Origin: Pseudogemmobacter bohemicus
GTDB lineage: Bacteria > Pseudomonadota > Alphaproteobacteria > Rhodobacterales > Rhodobacteraceae
Length of the DNA: 64,000 nt
Direction: 5' to 3'
NCBI RefSeq assembly: GCF_003290025.1
Contig: NZ_QNHG01000001.1
Span: 825,434-889,433 of the forward strand
The translations under genes were made by a program, and so were the position numbers. Shown here piece by piece: positions 26,543-35,687 of this stretch (the stretch's first letter is position 1; every line of letters begins with the position of its first letter). Below the pieces are notes generated by a model. The model had not been told where the DNA came from, did not search any database, and saw only the letters and a program-made list of their open reading frames with translations.

Positions 26543-28984
26543 ATGACGGAACTGGCCAGCGCGCGGGTCGCGATCATCGGGGGGGGCGTGGTCGGCGTCT
26601 CGGCGCTTTACCACCTTGCGAAAGCGGGCTGGAAGGATGTGATCCTGCTGGAAAAGAACGAGCTGACGGCTGGTTCCACCTGGCATGCGGCGGGGAATGT
26701 GCCGACCTTCTCCTCCTCCTGGTCGATTATGAATATGCAGCGTTATTCGGCGGGGCTTTACCGCGGCCTTGGCGATGAGGTCGGCTATCCGATGAATTAC
26801 CATGTCACCGGTTCGGTCCGGCTGGGGCATAGCGATGAGCGGCTGCTGGAATTCAGGCGCGTGGCGGGGATGGGGCGCTATCAGGGGATGGATCTGGAGG
26901 TGCTGGGGCCGGATGAGATTCGCGGGCGCTATCCTTTCCTTGAGACGCATGACCTGAGCGGGGCGCTGTACGACCCCTATGATGGCGATATCGACCCGGC
27001 GCAGCTGACCCAGGCTCTGGCCGCCGGCGCGCGGCAGATGGGCGCACGGATCGAGCGGTTCTGTCCGGTATCGATGGCGCGCTGGACGGGATCGGAATGG
27101 GTGCTCTCGACGCCTAAAGGTGAGGTTCGGGCGGAATATGTCGTCAACGCCGCCGGTTACTATGCGGCCGAGGTGGGCAAACTGTTCGGGCGCCGGGTGC
27201 CGATGATGGTGATGAGCCATCAGTATCTGCTGTTTGACACCATCCCCGAGCTTGAGGCCTGGTCGAAGGAGAGCGGTGCCAAGCTGCCTTTGCTGCGCGA
27301 TGTCGACAGCAGCTATTATCTGCGTCAGGAGAAGATGGGCTTCAACCTGGGCCCCTATGAAACCCCCTGCCGCGCGCATTGGGCAATGCCTGACGACCCG
27401 ATGCCGGAGGATTTCAGCTTCCAGCTCTTTCCCGACGATCTGGAGCGGCTGGAATGGCATATTGCCGATGCGATGGCGCGGGTGCCTCTGCTGGAAAAGG
27501 CGGCGTTGCAAAAGGTGATCAACGGGCCGATTCCCTATACGCCGGATGGCAATCCGCTGATCGGGCCGATGCCTGGTGTGCCAAATGCCTTTGAGGCTTG
27601 TGTGTTTACCTTTGGCATCTGCCAGGGCGGCGGGGCGGGCAAGGTGCTGGCCGAATGGGTGACCGAGGGCGCGACGGAGTGGGATATGTGGTCCTGCGAT
27701 CCGCGCCGCTTCACCGGGTTCGAGGATCACGATTACTGTGTGGCCAAGGGCAAGGAAGTCTATGGCCACGAATATGCGATCCATTTCCCGCATCACGCCT
27801 GGGGCGAGGGGCGCGGCAAGAAGCTGTCACCCGTGCATGACCGGGTGGCGGCGCAGGGCGCGCAGTTCGGCCCCTATAATGGCTGGGAGCGCGCGCTCTG
27901 GTATGCGCGGCCCGGGGATGACGTTTCCGAGGAGGCACAGCGGACCTGGAAGCGCGAAGGCCCCTGGTTCGGGGCGGTGAAGGCGGAATGTGAGGCGGTG
28001 CGGGATGCCTGCGGCATCCTCGATCTGCCGGGCTTCTCGCGTTACTGGCTGTCAGGCGCTGGCGCGGCGGAGTGGCTGTCTTTGCAGATCACCGGCAAGC
28101 TGCCTTCGGTGGGGCGGCTGGGGCTGGCCTATTTTGCCGATGAGAAGGGGCGGATCGTCACCGAGATGTCGGTCGCGCGCTTTGCGGAAGATGAGTTCCT
28201 GCTGATCACGGCGGCGACCGCGCAGGCGCATGACCGGGCCTGGCTGGAGCGGCATCTGATGCCGGGGTTGAGCCTCGCTGAGGTCACGAATGACTGGTCC
28301 TGCCAGATCCTGACTGGCCCGAAGGCGCGCGCGGTGCTGGAGGCGGCAGGGGCGGAGGCCGATCTGACCAAAGGCTGGCTTTCGCATCAGCTTGGGCGGA
28401 TTGCGGGCCGTGAGGTCTGGCTGGCGCGGGTGAGCTTCGCGGGCGAACTCGGCTGGGAGATCCACAGCCGTCTGGCTGATACGCCTGCGGTCTGGGATGC
28501 GGTGTTGGCGGCGGGCGCGCCTTTGGGGCTGAAACCCTTTGGCATGTTTGCGCTGAATTCCTTGCGGATCGAGAAGGGATATCGCGCATGGAAGGGTGAT
28601 CTTTCGACCGATTACACTGTATTGCAGGGCGGTCTTGAGAGATTTGTCGACTGGGGCAAAGCGGAGTTCCGTGGACGTGCGGCGCTGGAGGCAGAGAAGC
28701 AGGCGGGGGTTGCGAAGCGGTTTGCGACGCTGGTGATCGAGGCAGGCGCCTTCGATCCGCCCTATATGTCGACGATCTGGAAAGGCGAGCAGGTCGTGGG
28801 TGAACTGACCTCTGGTTATTTCGGCCATCGGGTCGGAAAATGTATTGGCCTTGGTATGTTGCGGGCCGATCTGAATGTGCCTGGCGAAGCGCTGGAGGTC
28901 GAGATCTTCGGCGCGCGCTTCGCTGCAGTGGTGCAGGCGGATGAGCCGCTCTGGGATGCGAAAAACGCGCGGATCCGCGCGTGA
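26543..28984 (+). CDS. Dimethylglycine/sarcosine dehydrogenase-type flavoprotein (paralog 1)
   Basis: An 813-aa two-module protein: an FAD-dependent amine oxidase domain (residues ~1-370), a middle linker (FAO_M), and a GcvT-like folate-binding domain (~430-700) with its C-terminal barrel (~710-813). The dinucleotide motif is GGGVVGVSALYHL; ELTAGSTWHAAG contains His48, which aligns with the histidine that carries covalent FAD in mammalian dimethylglycine dehydrogenase. Such enzymes oxidise an N-methyl group and pass the one-carbon unit to tetrahydrofolate. Start ATG at 26543 with AGGGAGA upstream. First gene of the island; the substrate is not known. Confidence 0.88.
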   Translation: MTELASARVAIIGGGVVGVSALYHLAKAGWKDVILLEKNELTAGSTWHAAGNVPTFSSSWSIMNMQRYSAGLYRGLGDEVGYPMNYHVTGSVRLGHSDERLLEFRRVAGMGRYQGMDLEVLGPDEIRGRYPFLETHDLSGALYDPYDGDIDPAQLTQALAAGARQMGARIERFCPVSMARWTGSEWVLSTPKGEVRAEYVVNAAGYYAAEVGKLFGRRVPMMVMSHQYLLFDTIPELEAWSKESGAKLPLLRDVDSSYYLRQEKMGFNLGPYETPCRAHWAMPDDPMPEDFSFQLFPDDLERLEWHIADAMARVPLLEKAALQKVINGPIPYTPDGNPLIGPMPGVPNAFEACVFTFGICQGGGAGKVLAEWVTEGATEWDMWSCDPRRFTGFEDHDYCVAKGKEVYGHEYAIHFPHHAWGEGRGKKLSPVHDRVAAQGAQFGPYNGWERALWYARPGDDVSEEAQRTWKREGPWFGAVKAECEAVRDACGILDLPGFSRYWLSGAGAAEWLSLQITGKLPSVGRLGLAYFADEKGRIVTEMSVARFAEDEFLLITAATAQAHDRAWLERHLMPGLSLAEVTNDWSCQILTGPKARAVLEAAGAEADLTKGWLSHQLGRIAGREVWLARVSFAGELGWEIHSRLADTPAVWDAVLAAGAPLGLKPFGMFALNSLRIEKGYRAWKGDLSTDYTVLQGGLERFVDWGKAEFRGRAALEAEKQAGVAKRFATLVIEAGAFDPPYMSTIWKGEQVVGELTSGYFGHRVGKCIGLGMLRADLNVPGEALEVEIFGARFAAVVQADEPLWDAKNARIRA

Positions 28985-28999
28985 CGGGTTTCGGGAGCG

Positions 29000-29054
29000 C
29001 CGGGGGTTTTCCACCCCCGGACCCCTGGAGGATATTTTCAGACAGATGAAGGGG
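29000..29054 (+). repeat. Intergenic hairpin repeat, copy A2
   Basis: Stem CCGGGGGT / ACCCCCGG, then CCCCTGGAGGATATTTTCAGACAGATGAAGGGG. It fills the gap between the two flavoprotein genes; its GAAGGGG end lies at ribosome-binding distance from the GTG start of the second gene. Confidence 0.75.
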
Positions 29055-29061
29055 TAACATC

Positions 29062-31521
29062 GTGGTCGATGTTCCGAAAACGGCGCGGGCGGTGGTGATC
29101 GGGGGCGGCATTTCCGGCTGCTCGGTGGCTTATCACCTCGCGAAAGCGGGCTGGACGGATGTGGTTTTGCTGGAGCGGCGCAAGCTGACTTCGGGCACCA
29201 CCTGGCATGCGGCGGGGCTGATCGGGCAGCTGCGCGCCAATCAGAACATGACGCGGCTCGCGAAGTATTCCGCGGATCTTTACAGCAGGCTGGAGGAAGA
29301 GACCGGGGTTGCGACCGGGCTGAAGCGCGTCGGCTCGATGACGGTGGCGCTGACCGCCGACCGGATGCAGGAGATCTTGCGGCAGGCAACGGTGGCGCGG
29401 ATCTTCGGGGTGGATGTGACAGAGATTTCTCCCTCGGAAATCAAGGCGATGTATCCGCATCTTAACACCGAAGGCGTGATCGGTGGGGTGCATTTGCCGG
29501 GCGATGGGCAATGTGATCCGGCCAATATCGCGATGGCCCTCGCCAAAGGTGCGCGGATGCGGGGCGCCAGGATCATCGAGGGGGTGAAGGTCACCTCGGT
29601 TACCGAAGGGGCGGCGCCTGGTGGCAAGCGGAAGGCAACCGGCGTCGATTATGAGGGGCCGGATGGTCCGGGCCATATCGCGGCGGAGGTGGTGATCAAT
29701 TGCGGCGGCATGTGGGGGCGTGATCTTGCGGCGCAGTCGGGGGTGACGCTGCCGCTGCATGCCTGCGAGCATTTCTATCTTTTGACCGAGCCGGTGGCGG
29801 GCCTGACCGATATGCCTGTTCTGCGGGTGCCGGATGAATGCGCCTATTACAAGACCGATGCCGGCAAGATGATGGTCGGCGCCTTTGAGCCGGTCGCGAA
29901 GCCCTGGGGTATGGCCGGGATCCGTGAGGATTTCGAGTTCGACACGCTGCCTGAAGACTGGGACCATTTTGCGCCGATCCTGGAGGATGCGGCGAACCGG
30001 ATGCCGATGTTCCAGACGGCGGGCATTCACACGTTCTTTAACGGGCCGGAAAGCTTTACCCCCGATGATCGCTATTATCTTGGCCCGGCGCCAGAGATGG
30101 AGGGATATTGGGTTGCGGCGGGCTATAATTCGGTGGGCATCGTGTCTTCGGGCGGTGCGGGCATGGCTCTGGCCGAGTGGATTACCACGGGCGAGGCTCC
30201 GTTCGACCTTTGGGATGTTGATATCCGCCGGGCACAGCCGTTCCAGAAGAACCGCCGTTATCTGAGGGATCGGGTGACCGAGACGCTGGGGCTGCTATAT
30301 GCGGACCATTACCCCTACCGCCAGGTGGTGACGGCGCGGGGCGTGCGGCGGACGCCTTTGCATGAACACCTCAGCGCGCGTGGCGCGGTGTTTGGCGAGG
30401 TCGCGGGCTGGGAACGGGCGAACTGGTTCGCGCGGGAGGGGCAAGAGCGCGAGTATCGTTACGCCTGGGGGCGGCAGAACTGGTTTGAGAACCAGAAGGC
30501 CGAGCATATGGCGGTGCGCGAGAATGTCGGGCTGTTCGACATGTCGTCTTTCGGCAAGATCCGTGTCGAGGGGCGCGATGCCTGTGCCTTCCTGAACCGG
30601 GTTTGTGCGGGGCAGATGGATGTGGCGGTGGGGAGGATCGTCTATACCCAGATGCTGAACCAGAAGGGCGGGATCGAAAGCGATCTGACCGTGACGCGGT
30701 TGTCCGGGCGTGCCTTTATGCTGGTGGTGCCGGGGGCGACCTTGCAGCGCGATCTGGCCTGGCTGCGCCGCCATCTGGGCGATGAATTCGCGGTGATCAC
30801 CGATGTGACGGCGGCGGAATCGGTGCTGTGCGTCATGGGGCCGAAATCGCGGGAGCTGATGCAGAAGATCAGCCCGAATGACTTCTCGAATGCCGCGCAT
30901 CCTTTCGCGACCATGTGCGAGATCGAGGTCGGCTATGGCCTCGCCCGGGCGCATCGGGTGACCTATGTGGGCGAGCTTGGCTGGGAGCTTTATGTCTCCG
31001 CCGACCAGACTGCGCATGTCTTCGAGGCGCTGGAGGAGGCGGGTGCGGATCTGGGGCTGACGCTTTGCGGGCTGCATGCGCTGGATTCTTGCCGGATCGA
31101 GAAGGGTTACCGCCATTGGGGCCATGATATCACCGATGAGGATCATGTGCTGGAGGCGGGGCTTGGTTTTGCGGTCCGGACCAGAAAGCCGGATTTCATC
31201 GGGCGCGATGCGGTGTTGCGGGTCGAGGCAGAGGGCGTGGCGCGGCGGATGCTGCAGTTCCGGCTGGAAGATCCTTCGGTTTCGCTCTTCCATAATGAGG
31301 CGATTGTGCGGGATGGCGTGATTGTCGGGCCGGTGACATCGGCGAATTACGGCCATGCTTTGGGCGGTGCGATCGGCATGGGCTATGTGCCTTGCAAGGG
31401 GCAGAGCGAGACGGAGGTGCTGGGCTCCGCCTATGAGATCGAGGTGGCGGGGGTGCGGCATAAAGCGGTCGCGAGCCTGTCGCCGATGTATGATCCGAAA
31501 TCGGAGCGGATCCGGATGTGA
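29062..31521 (+). CDS. Dimethylglycine/sarcosine dehydrogenase-type flavoprotein (paralog 2)
   Basis: An 819-aa protein with the same order as the preceding gene: FAD domain with GGGISGCSVAYHL, KLTSGTTWHAAG (His49, covalent-FAD position), then GcvT-like folate domain (~430-700; YVGELGWELYVS, LDSCRIEKGYRHWG) and GcvT C-terminal barrel (~715-819). The two share architecture and motifs but differ widely elsewhere, so they probably act on different substrates or successive demethylations. Start is GTG with GAAGGGG upstream, supplied by repeat A2. Confidence 0.88.
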   Translation: MVDVPKTARAVVIGGGISGCSVAYHLAKAGWTDVVLLERRKLTSGTTWHAAGLIGQLRANQNMTRLAKYSADLYSRLEEETGVATGLKRVGSMTVALTADRMQEILRQATVARIFGVDVTEISPSEIKAMYPHLNTEGVIGGVHLPGDGQCDPANIAMALAKGARMRGARIIEGVKVTSVTEGAAPGGKRKATGVDYEGPDGPGHIAAEVVINCGGMWGRDLAAQSGVTLPLHACEHFYLLTEPVAGLTDMPVLRVPDECAYYKTDAGKMMVGAFEPVAKPWGMAGIREDFEFDTLPEDWDHFAPILEDAANRMPMFQTAGIHTFFNGPESFTPDDRYYLGPAPEMEGYWVAAGYNSVGIVSSGGAGMALAEWITTGEAPFDLWDVDIRRAQPFQKNRRYLRDRVTETLGLLYADHYPYRQVVTARGVRRTPLHEHLSARGAVFGEVAGWERANWFAREGQEREYRYAWGRQNWFENQKAEHMAVRENVGLFDMSSFGKIRVEGRDACAFLNRVCAGQMDVAVGRIVYTQMLNQKGGIESDLTVTRLSGRAFMLVVPGATLQRDLAWLRRHLGDEFAVITDVTAAESVLCVMGPKSRELMQKISPNDFSNAAHPFATMCEIEVGYGLARAHRVTYVGELGWELYVSADQTAHVFEALEEAGADLGLTLCGLHALDSCRIEKGYRHWGHDITDEDHVLEAGLGFAVRTRKPDFIGRDAVLRVEAEGVARRMLQFRLEDPSVSLFHNEAIVRDGVIVGPVTSANYGHALGGAIGMGYVPCKGQSETEVLGSAYEIEVAGVRHKAVASLSPMYDPKSERIRM

Positions 31522-31533
31522 CCGGTCGGAGAA

Positions 31534-31593
31534 CGGGGGGCTGTCTGCCCCCCGCGCCTTCGGCTCCCCCCGAGGATATTTGAGGACAGATGA
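31534..31593 (+). repeat. Intergenic hairpin repeat, copy A3
   Basis: Stem CGGGGGG / CCCCCCG (31534-31540, 31548-31554), then CCCCCGAGGATATTTGAGGACAGATGA, running right up to the ATG at 31594. GAGGA inside the repeat is seven bases from this start, so the repeat appears to supply the ribosome binding site. Confidence 0.75.
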
Positions 31594-32427
31594 ATGAAGC
31601 TCGCGGCACGGCATCAGGCTTTTGAGGATTTGCACCGCTCGGGGTGTTTTGTGATTCCGAACCCATGGGATCAGGGCTCGGCGCGGATGATGGCGGCTTT
31701 GGGGGCGCGGGCATTGGCGACATCCTCGGCGGCGCATGCGTTTACGCTGGGGCGGCCGGATATGGGCGGCGTCAGCCGGGATGAGGCTTTGGCCCATGCG
31801 GAGGATCTGATTGCGGCCACGGATCTGCCGGTCTCGGGCGATTTCGAGAACGGCTTTGGCGATGCGCCGGAGATGGTGGCCGAGACCGTGCGGCTGGCGG
31901 CAGAGGCCGGGCTTTCTGGGATCTCGGTTGAGGATACGCGGATGGTCGAGGGCAGTCCGGGCTATGATTTCGAGCTTGCAGTGGAGCGGGTCAGGGCGGG
32001 GGCTGCGGCGGCGCGGGCCTTGGGCCGGCCGTTTGTGTTCTGTGCCCGGGCCGATGGGGTGATGAACGGCGTCTATGATCTGGCGGAAGGCATCCGCCGG
32101 CTGCAGGCCTTCGAGGCGGCGGGGGCGGGTCTTCTGTATCTGCCGGTGCCGCCGGGGCGGGCGGAGCTGGCGCAGGTCCTGGCCTCGGTGAAAGTGCCGG
32201 TCAATGCGCTGGCGGCGGGGCCCTTGAAGGCGATGACGGTGGCGGAACTGGCGGCGATGGGGGTGCGGCGGATCTCGACCGGCAGCCAGATCGCGCGGCT
32301 GACCCATGCCGCGATCCGGGATGCGACGGCGGCCATGCTGGGAGCGGGCAGCTTCGCGCCGCTGGCCGGCGTGGCTTCGGGAAATGAGATTGATGCGTTG
32401 CTCGTGAAAGGGGCGGCGCAAGGGTGA
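31594..32427 (+). CDS. Isocitrate lyase/PEP mutase family protein
   Basis: A 277-aa TIM-barrel protein of the ICL/PEP-mutase superfamily, whose members cleave or form C–C or C–P bonds next to a carboxylate (2-methylisocitrate lyase, oxaloacetase, PEP mutase). Visible blocks are FVIPNPWDQGSARMM, LPVSGDFENGFGD (the metal/substrate loop, here SGDFENG in place of the usual D-x-D-x-GYG), GISVEDT, FVFCARADG and VPVNALAAGP. No catalytic KKCGH-type loop of true isocitrate lyase is present. It sits within the island; its specific reaction is unknown. Confidence 0.78.
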   Translation: MKLAARHQAFEDLHRSGCFVIPNPWDQGSARMMAALGARALATSSAAHAFTLGRPDMGGVSRDEALAHAEDLIAATDLPVSGDFENGFGDAPEMVAETVRLAAEAGLSGISVEDTRMVEGSPGYDFELAVERVRAGAAAARALGRPFVFCARADGVMNGVYDLAEGIRRLQAFEAAGAGLLYLPVPPGRAELAQVLASVKVPVNALAAGPLKAMTVAELAAMGVRRISTGSQIARLTHAAIRDATAAMLGAGSFAPLAGVASGNEIDALLVKGAAQG

Positions 32428-32471
32428 ATTGAGGGCCACGGATAAGGATGGCCCTGTCAGGGAGACTGGTG

Positions 32472-34043
32472 ATGACAGTTCAGGAAGAGGTTGGCGGCGA
32501 AAGCGGGCGGCGGTCTGCGGGGGCAGGCGGGCGGGCCGGTGGGCGGGCGGCGCGGGTGGCGGCGCGGGCGGCGCCTCTGGCCGAGGACCTGCGCCCGATC
32601 CGGCCGGGGATGAAGGGCGGCCAGTATAAGCCGCTTTCTGATGCCGGGATGGCGATGATCCATCAATCGGCGCTGGAGGCGCTGGAGGTGATCGGGCTGT
32701 CCAATGCGCCGCCCTCGGGCGTTGAGATCCTGACCGGCGCGGGCGCGATTCAGGGTGATGACGGGCGCATCCGCTTTCCGCGGGCGCTGGTCGAGGATAT
32801 GCTGACGAAAGCGGCGAGGAATATCACGCTCCATGCGCGCGATCCGAAACATGACCTGCATCTTTCCGGCACAAATGTGCATTTCGGCACGGCGGGGGCG
32901 GCGGTGCATGTGGTCGATCCGGTGACGCTCGACTACCGCGATTCCACCGCGCAGGACCTTTATGACGCGGCGCGGCTGGTCGATAATCTCGACAATATCC
33001 ATTTCTATCAGCGCACCATGGTCTGCCGTGACGTGCTCGACAACAAAGAGATGGATCTCAACACGCTTTACGCCTGCCTTGCCGGTACGAAGAAACATGT
33101 CGGCACCTCGATCTTTGACCCCGAGCATGTCGCGGACTGTTTCGAGATGCTGCATATGGTGGCGGGCGGCGAGGAGGCGTGGCGGGCAAGGCCCTTCGTG
33201 TCGAACTCGAACTGCTTCGTCGTGCCGCCGATGAAATTCGCCGAAGAGAGCTGCAAGGTGATGGAGGATTGCATCCGGCGCGGCATGCCGATGCTTTTGC
33301 TGTCGGCGGGGCAGGCGGGGGCGACCGCGCCGGCGCCGATTGCGCTGGCGATTGTGCAGGCGGTGGCGGAATGCCTCGCGGGGGTGGTCTATGTGAATGC
33401 GATCCGCCCCGGCGCTCCGGCGATCTTCGGCACATGGCCTTTCGTCAGCGATCTGCGCACGGGCGCGATGTCGGGCGGCTCGGCCGAACAGGCGCTCTTG
33501 TCGGCGGGCTGCGCGCAGATGCACCGGTTTTATGATCTGCCGGGTGGGGCTGCGAGCGGGATCTCCGACAGCAAACTCCCCGATATGCAGGCGGGCTGGG
33601 AGACGGCGATCACCAATACGCTGGCCGGCCTTTCGGGGCTGAATATGTGCTATGAATCGGTGGGGATGCATGCCTCTCTGCTGGGCTTTTGCCTTGAAAG
33701 CCTGGTGCTGGGGGATGATATCCTGGGCCAGGTGATGCGGCTGGTGCGGGGTATCGACGTGACGCCCGACAGCACCTCGATCGAGGCGATGAAAGAGGTC
33801 TGCATGGGGGGGCCGGGGCATTACCTTGGCTCGGACCAGACGCTGAAGCTGATGCAGACCGAATATGTCTACCCGAAAACCGGCAACCGGATGAGCCCGA
33901 AGGAATGGAATGAGGCGGGCAAGCCCGTGCTGCTGGACCGGGCCATGGCGCGCAAGAACGAGATCCTTTCCAAAGCCGGTTGCGTCATCGACCCCGCCAT
34001 CGACGCGGCGGTCCGGGCGCGCTTCAACATCTATTTCCGTTAA
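32472..34043 (+). CDS. MttB-superfamily (trimethylamine methyltransferase-like) protein, non-pyrrolysine
   Basis: A 523-aa member of the family of trimethylamine:corrinoid methyltransferase MttB. The body from residue ~45 (PLSDAGMAMIHQSALEALE) shows family blocks HFGTAGAAVHVVDP, QRTMVCRDV, NSNCFVVPPMKFAEES, LLSAGQAGATAPAPIALA, SDSKLPDMQAGWET and GGPGHYLGSDQTL. No in-frame amber codon interrupts it, so it resembles the non-pyrrolysine group that includes glycine betaine methyltransferase MtgB. The N-terminal ~40 residues are Gly/Ala/Arg-rich. ATG at 32472 with GGGAGA upstream. No corrinoid protein gene is in this window. Confidence 0.85.
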   Translation: MTVQEEVGGESGRRSAGAGGRAGGRAARVAARAAPLAEDLRPIRPGMKGGQYKPLSDAGMAMIHQSALEALEVIGLSNAPPSGVEILTGAGAIQGDDGRIRFPRALVEDMLTKAARNITLHARDPKHDLHLSGTNVHFGTAGAAVHVVDPVTLDYRDSTAQDLYDAARLVDNLDNIHFYQRTMVCRDVLDNKEMDLNTLYACLAGTKKHVGTSIFDPEHVADCFEMLHMVAGGEEAWRARPFVSNSNCFVVPPMKFAEESCKVMEDCIRRGMPMLLLSAGQAGATAPAPIALAIVQAVAECLAGVVYVNAIRPGAPAIFGTWPFVSDLRTGAMSGGSAEQALLSAGCAQMHRFYDLPGGAASGISDSKLPDMQAGWETAITNTLAGLSGLNMCYESVGMHASLLGFCLESLVLGDDILGQVMRLVRGIDVTPDSTSIEAMKEVCMGGPGHYLGSDQTLKLMQTEYVYPKTGNRMSPKEWNEAGKPVLLDRAMARKNEILSKAGCVIDPAIDAAVRARFNIYFR

Positions 34044-34128
34044 GCTTGCCACCAAGGGCGATCCGCCCCAGTCTGAGCCAAAAGGCGGTGCGCCAGACGC
34101 GCCGCCATTGAACCGACAGGAGGAAGAA

Positions 34129-35565
34129 ATGGCGATCTCAAAGCATCTGGGACAGTTCTATATCAACGGCGCCTGGGTCGATCCGCTGCCCGGGGCTACG
34201 GCGCTTGGGGTCGAGAACCCGGCGACGGAAGAGATCGTCGGCGCGGTGGCGCTTGGGACCGAGGCCGATGCCGACCGCGCCATTCTCGCGGCACGGGCGG
34301 CGTTTGATGCCTGGACGGTGGTGCCGGTCGCAACCCGCATCGCTTTGGTGAAAAAGATCCTTGAGGTCTATAATTCCCGCTACGAGGATTTCGCGGTCGC
34401 GATGTCGACCGAGATGGGGGCGCCGATTGAATGGGCGCGGGGCGCGCAGGCCTGGGCGGGGCAGGTTCATATCGAATCGACCATCAAAGCCGCCGGGGAG
34501 ATGGTCTGGGAATATATGCGCGGCGATACCCGCATCGTGATGGAGGGGATCGGTGTCTGCGCCCTGATCACGCCCTGGAACTGGCCGATGAATCAGATCG
34601 CCTGCAAGGTGGCGCCTGCGCTGATCGCGGGCTGCACCATGGTGCTGAAACCTTCGGAAATCGCACCGCTGTCGGGGCTTTTGTTTGCAGAAGTGTGCCA
34701 TGAGGCGGGGGTGCCGGCGGGGGTTTTCAACCTGGTGAACGGGATGGGGCCGGTCGTTGGCGCGCGGATGTCCTCGCATCCGGAGGTGGATATGGTCAGC
34801 TTCACCGGCTCGACCCGGGCCGGAACCGCGATTGCGGCGGCGGCGGCGCCGACGGTGAAGCGGGTGGCGCAGGAACTGGGCGGCAAGAGCCCGAATATCA
34901 TCCTGCCTTCGGCCGATATTGCCGGGGCGGTGAAGGCGGGCGTCGCCGGCTGTTTCGGCAATACCGGCCAAAGCTGCGACGCGCCGACCCGGATGTTCGT
35001 GCCGCGCGCCCATGCGGCGGTGGCCTATGCGGCGGCGAAAGAGGCGGCGGATGAGGTTGTGATCGGGCCGACCACCGATGCGGCAACCACGATGGGGCCG
35101 CTGGTCTCGAAACTGCAATATGACAAGGTGCAGCGCCTGATCCAGGCCGGTATCGACGAGGGAGCGACGCTGATCTCTGGCGGCTGCGGGCGGCCGCAGG
35201 GGGTGAACCGGGGCTGGTATGTGCAGCCGACGATCTTTGGCGATGTCACCAATGAGATGACCATCTCGCGCGAGGAGATCTTCGGGCCGGTCCTTGCGAT
35301 CCTGCCCTATGACAGCCTCGACGACGCGGTACGGATGGCCAATGATACGCCTTACGGCCTTGCCGCCTATATCGCCGGCCCGGTCGAAGAGGCCAAACCC
35401 ATTGCCCGCCGCTTGCGCGCCGGCACCGTCAACCTCAACTACCCCGACTGGGACACCTTCGCCCCCTTCGGCGGTTATAAACAATCCGGCAACGGGCGCG
35501 AATATGCCGATTGGGGCATCCATGATTTCTGCGAGATCAAGGGCGTCGTCGGCTGGGGCGCGTGA
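34129..35565 (+). CDS. NAD(P)-dependent aldehyde dehydrogenase
   Basis: A 478-aa aldehyde dehydrogenase. Catalytic cysteine in FGNTGQSCDAPTR, general-base glutamate in QELGGKSPN, oxyanion asparagine in TPWNWPMNQ, cofactor loop VSFTGSTRAG, and C-terminal EEIFGPVLAILPYD and FGGYKQSGNGRE. The Asp after the catalytic Cys (SCDAP) is seen in a group of soluble ALDHs acting on various aldehydes, so the substrate is open. The ATG at 34129 has AGGAGGAAG upstream. In this island it may oxidise formaldehyde-related or amino-aldehyde products (inference). Confidence 0.93.
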   Translation: MAISKHLGQFYINGAWVDPLPGATALGVENPATEEIVGAVALGTEADADRAILAARAAFDAWTVVPVATRIALVKKILEVYNSRYEDFAVAMSTEMGAPIEWARGAQAWAGQVHIESTIKAAGEMVWEYMRGDTRIVMEGIGVCALITPWNWPMNQIACKVAPALIAGCTMVLKPSEIAPLSGLLFAEVCHEAGVPAGVFNLVNGMGPVVGARMSSHPEVDMVSFTGSTRAGTAIAAAAAPTVKRVAQELGGKSPNIILPSADIAGAVKAGVAGCFGNTGQSCDAPTRMFVPRAHAAVAYAAAKEAADEVVIGPTTDAATTMGPLVSKLQYDKVQRLIQAGIDEGATLISGGCGRPQGVNRGWYVQPTIFGDVTNEMTISREEIFGPVLAILPYDSLDDAVRMANDTPYGLAAYIAGPVEEAKPIARRLRAGTVNLNYPDWDTFAPFGGYKQSGNGREYADWGIHDFCEIKGVVGWGA

Positions 35566-35687
35566 CGGGCTCTGCCCGGATCGCATAGCGGATCCGCGCA
35601 TTCCTGCCCTTGAACCTCGCCTCTGGCGGGTGAAACACTGCGAAGGCGGGGCCTTGCCTCGCCTTTCCACATTGCGGAGGAAGACCC

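Noticed and set aside
30295-32439. 714-residue minus-strand open frame
   Set aside because: It is the antisense frame of the second flavoprotein and the ICL/PEPM gene; no protein motif is present.
32472-34043. Pyrrolysine (amber) readthrough in the MttB-like gene
   Set aside because: The frame has no internal TAG and ends with TAA, so pyrrolysine is not used.
32457-34055. 532-residue minus-strand open frame
   Set aside because: It is the antisense shadow of the MttB-like gene, which has clear family blocks.
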